A stretch of 10,262 nt of DNA, from NCBI GenBank assembly GCA_015680635.1, contig JAABOA010000063.1, forward strand, positions 1 through 10,262, in the 5' to 3' direction. Both the position numbers and the translations under genes were made by a program. This document shows positions 9,111 to 10,262 of this stretch, in pieces. The notes below the pieces were generated by a model. That model worked only from the letters and a program-made list of their open reading frames with translations, did not search any database and was not told where the DNA came from. This DNA is from Lunasporangiospora selenospora. Its lineage: Eukaryota; Mortierellomycota; Mortierellomycetes; Mortierellales; Mortierellaceae. The first letter of the stretch is position 1. Every line of letters starts with the position of its first letter.

Positions 9111-10262
9111 ATGGATTATTCAGACCTTGAAGAGTGGGGTAAGACCACCTCAACCACTGGACCGACCGCTCTTCAATAACGAAAGCTCACAATCAAGCCT
9201 TTATTTCATAGTACTCTTCCCAGCCAATGAAGAAGACTTTACAGACAACATCTTACAAGTGACCACCGTAGACCCTTCTTCCTCGAGTACGCCACGCTTT
9301 GTGCTTTCAAATGACCTCGAGTTGTCTCTCTGGCTCCACTCCAAATCTTGACAGTGCCTCGCTTAATCTCCAACTAGATTCGAAGGAGACAGACTACGAC
9401 GCCACCCCAACCCATGGCGGTCAACTGACACTTGACGATATTGCCATCTGGCTTCGGTTGTCTTTGTCAACTTTGACTTCAAGCTCAAGCTTCCAGCTGA
9501 ACGGAATAGACTATGAGCTTTGTTCAATCTCTCCTTCAGCAGAAAGTTTGGTGTCTGCCGAAGCCATTTTCTGCATCTACAAGCTCTATCGGAGACTACC
9601 AAGCTCCGTCATATCAACCCCACCAGAATCTGGTTTACAGTCATACTATACCGAAATCAGAACAAGGCCCCGAACGCTCTGGTTACGTGTTTTGGTATCC
9701 GAACCTCGTCGTCACTACGTTGCCCGACAGCGTCCTAGCATCGAGCTTGTGTTAGCGCGCTCTCTGGCTGATGAAGCTACTCCAGCAAGTGTAAAGCAGC
9801 ACATCAGCAACGAATTTCAGCTCTGTCGACTGGGACTAACTGGTCTCATTGGATTCAAGGATCGCTTGCAGCAATCACACCAAAGACTGCGCCGCCAGCT
9901 TGAACAAGCAAGAGAGGAGATGGATATTTCAAAGGATACTGTCAATATTTTGACCAGAACAAAGCATTACCTTTCGGCTCTGAAGAAGCGCGACCTAGAG
10001 CATTGGTCACACTGTGTCAGCTTGGGTCTCCCTTCCAGTGCGATGCTCTCTCAACATGAGGCTTTGGAGTCTGTCGCTGAAATGGCCATAGTACAGGAGT
10101 CATCCTCGCAAATGCGATGCCAAGAAACCATCACAAGCCTCAAGCAAACCCTTATGGGAAAGCTACACATTGCAGAGGACCCAAGGACTCTGGACACATC
10201 TCAAGATACTTTATTGGACCAATATTGTCAATCGAATGCTAGTCTGCTCTTATGCACTCCTC
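9111..10262 (+). CDS. Coiled-coil protein, possibly XLF/XRCC4-like; runs off the right edge
   Basis: The gene begins MDYSDLEEW at 9111. Exon 1 (9111-9138) ends at a donor GTAAGA. Exon 2 starts at 9212 or 9224, because two in-phase acceptors (TTTCATAG and CTTCCCAG) lie 12 nt apart. Exon 3 is open from 9272 past 10262 without a stop. Between exons 2 and 3 the frame changes; an intron at 9287-9377 (GTACGC...CTTAATCTCCAACTAG) joins them in phase, but other readings are possible. The encoded order is an acidic start, a beta-rich stretch (IAIWLRLSLST, FQLNGIDYELCSIS), RTLWLRVLVSEPRRHYVARQ, then SVKQHISNEFQLCRLGL leading into a Gln/Arg/Glu-rich coiled coil (KDRLQQSHQRLRRQLEQAREE) and further helices. 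A beta head followed by a long coiled coil, with an LxLRV strand and a VxQH(I/L) helix start, recalls XLF/NHEJ1 of non-homologous end joining. This is a weak, motif-level resemblance. The coding status of the large exon is much surer than the name. Confidence 0.72.

Noticed and set aside
9272-9351. Antizyme-type gene suggested by the TCT TGA C stop context
   Set aside because: The downstream protein is a long coiled-coil sequence with no resemblance to the antizyme domain; the shift site is kept only as one explanation for the frame change.
1-10262. Transposons, LTRs, tRNA genes, CRISPR arrays
   Set aside because: No transposase or reverse transcriptase motifs, no long terminal repeats found by eye, no tRNA B-box-like GGTTCGAATCC, and no regularly spaced repeats. 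Reading by eye can miss short or diverged copies.

Overview
The window looks like nuclear DNA of an intron-rich fungus, about half GC. One gene has seven introns, the introns are mostly about 70-240 nt with GT(A/G)AG(T)-type donors and CTAAC/TTAAT-like branch sites, and AATAAA poly(A) signals follow stop codons. This intron density argues against budding yeasts. An early-diverging fungus such as a mucoromycete or mortierellid is my guess only. I see no bacterial-type operon, CRISPR array, rRNA, tRNA or recognisable transposase.

Layout, left to right. 1-825 is the 3' flank of the first gene, with no supportable gene. 826-4368 on the minus strand is an eight-exon PRP39 homologue (U1 snRNP splicing factor with HAT repeats). 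It is fully reconstructed here at 692 residues, and every junction is in phase. Its third intron is 768 nt, five to seven times longer than the others, and carries a 55-nt pure pyrimidine tract on the transcribed-sense strand. 4369-5120 is the divergent intergenic region, holding the PRP39 promoter and 5' leader. 5121-5990 on the plus strand is a small multi-exon gene of about 164 residues that I do not recognise; its 5' exon is tentative. 6141-6872 on the minus strand is a two-exon homologue of SNAPIN (BLOC-1 subunit) with a long N-terminal extension. The last two genes converge, with their two poly(A) signals about 70 bp apart. 6873-9110 is gene-poor, with several weak exon-like pieces that I cannot assemble. 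9111 to the right edge on the plus strand is the 5' part of a coiled-coil protein. Its region order and a few positions recall XLF/NHEJ1 of the XRCC4 superfamily, but the match is weak.

The genes do not form a pathway: splicing, endosome/lysosome trafficking and possibly DNA repair sit side by side, as is normal in a fungal chromosome. The points most worth following up are the long PRP39 intron as a possible autoregulatory element, the extended fungal SNAPIN, and the identity and 5' structure of the last gene, where the reading frame changes across a place that could be an intron or a +1 shift. I found no clearly new biological system.
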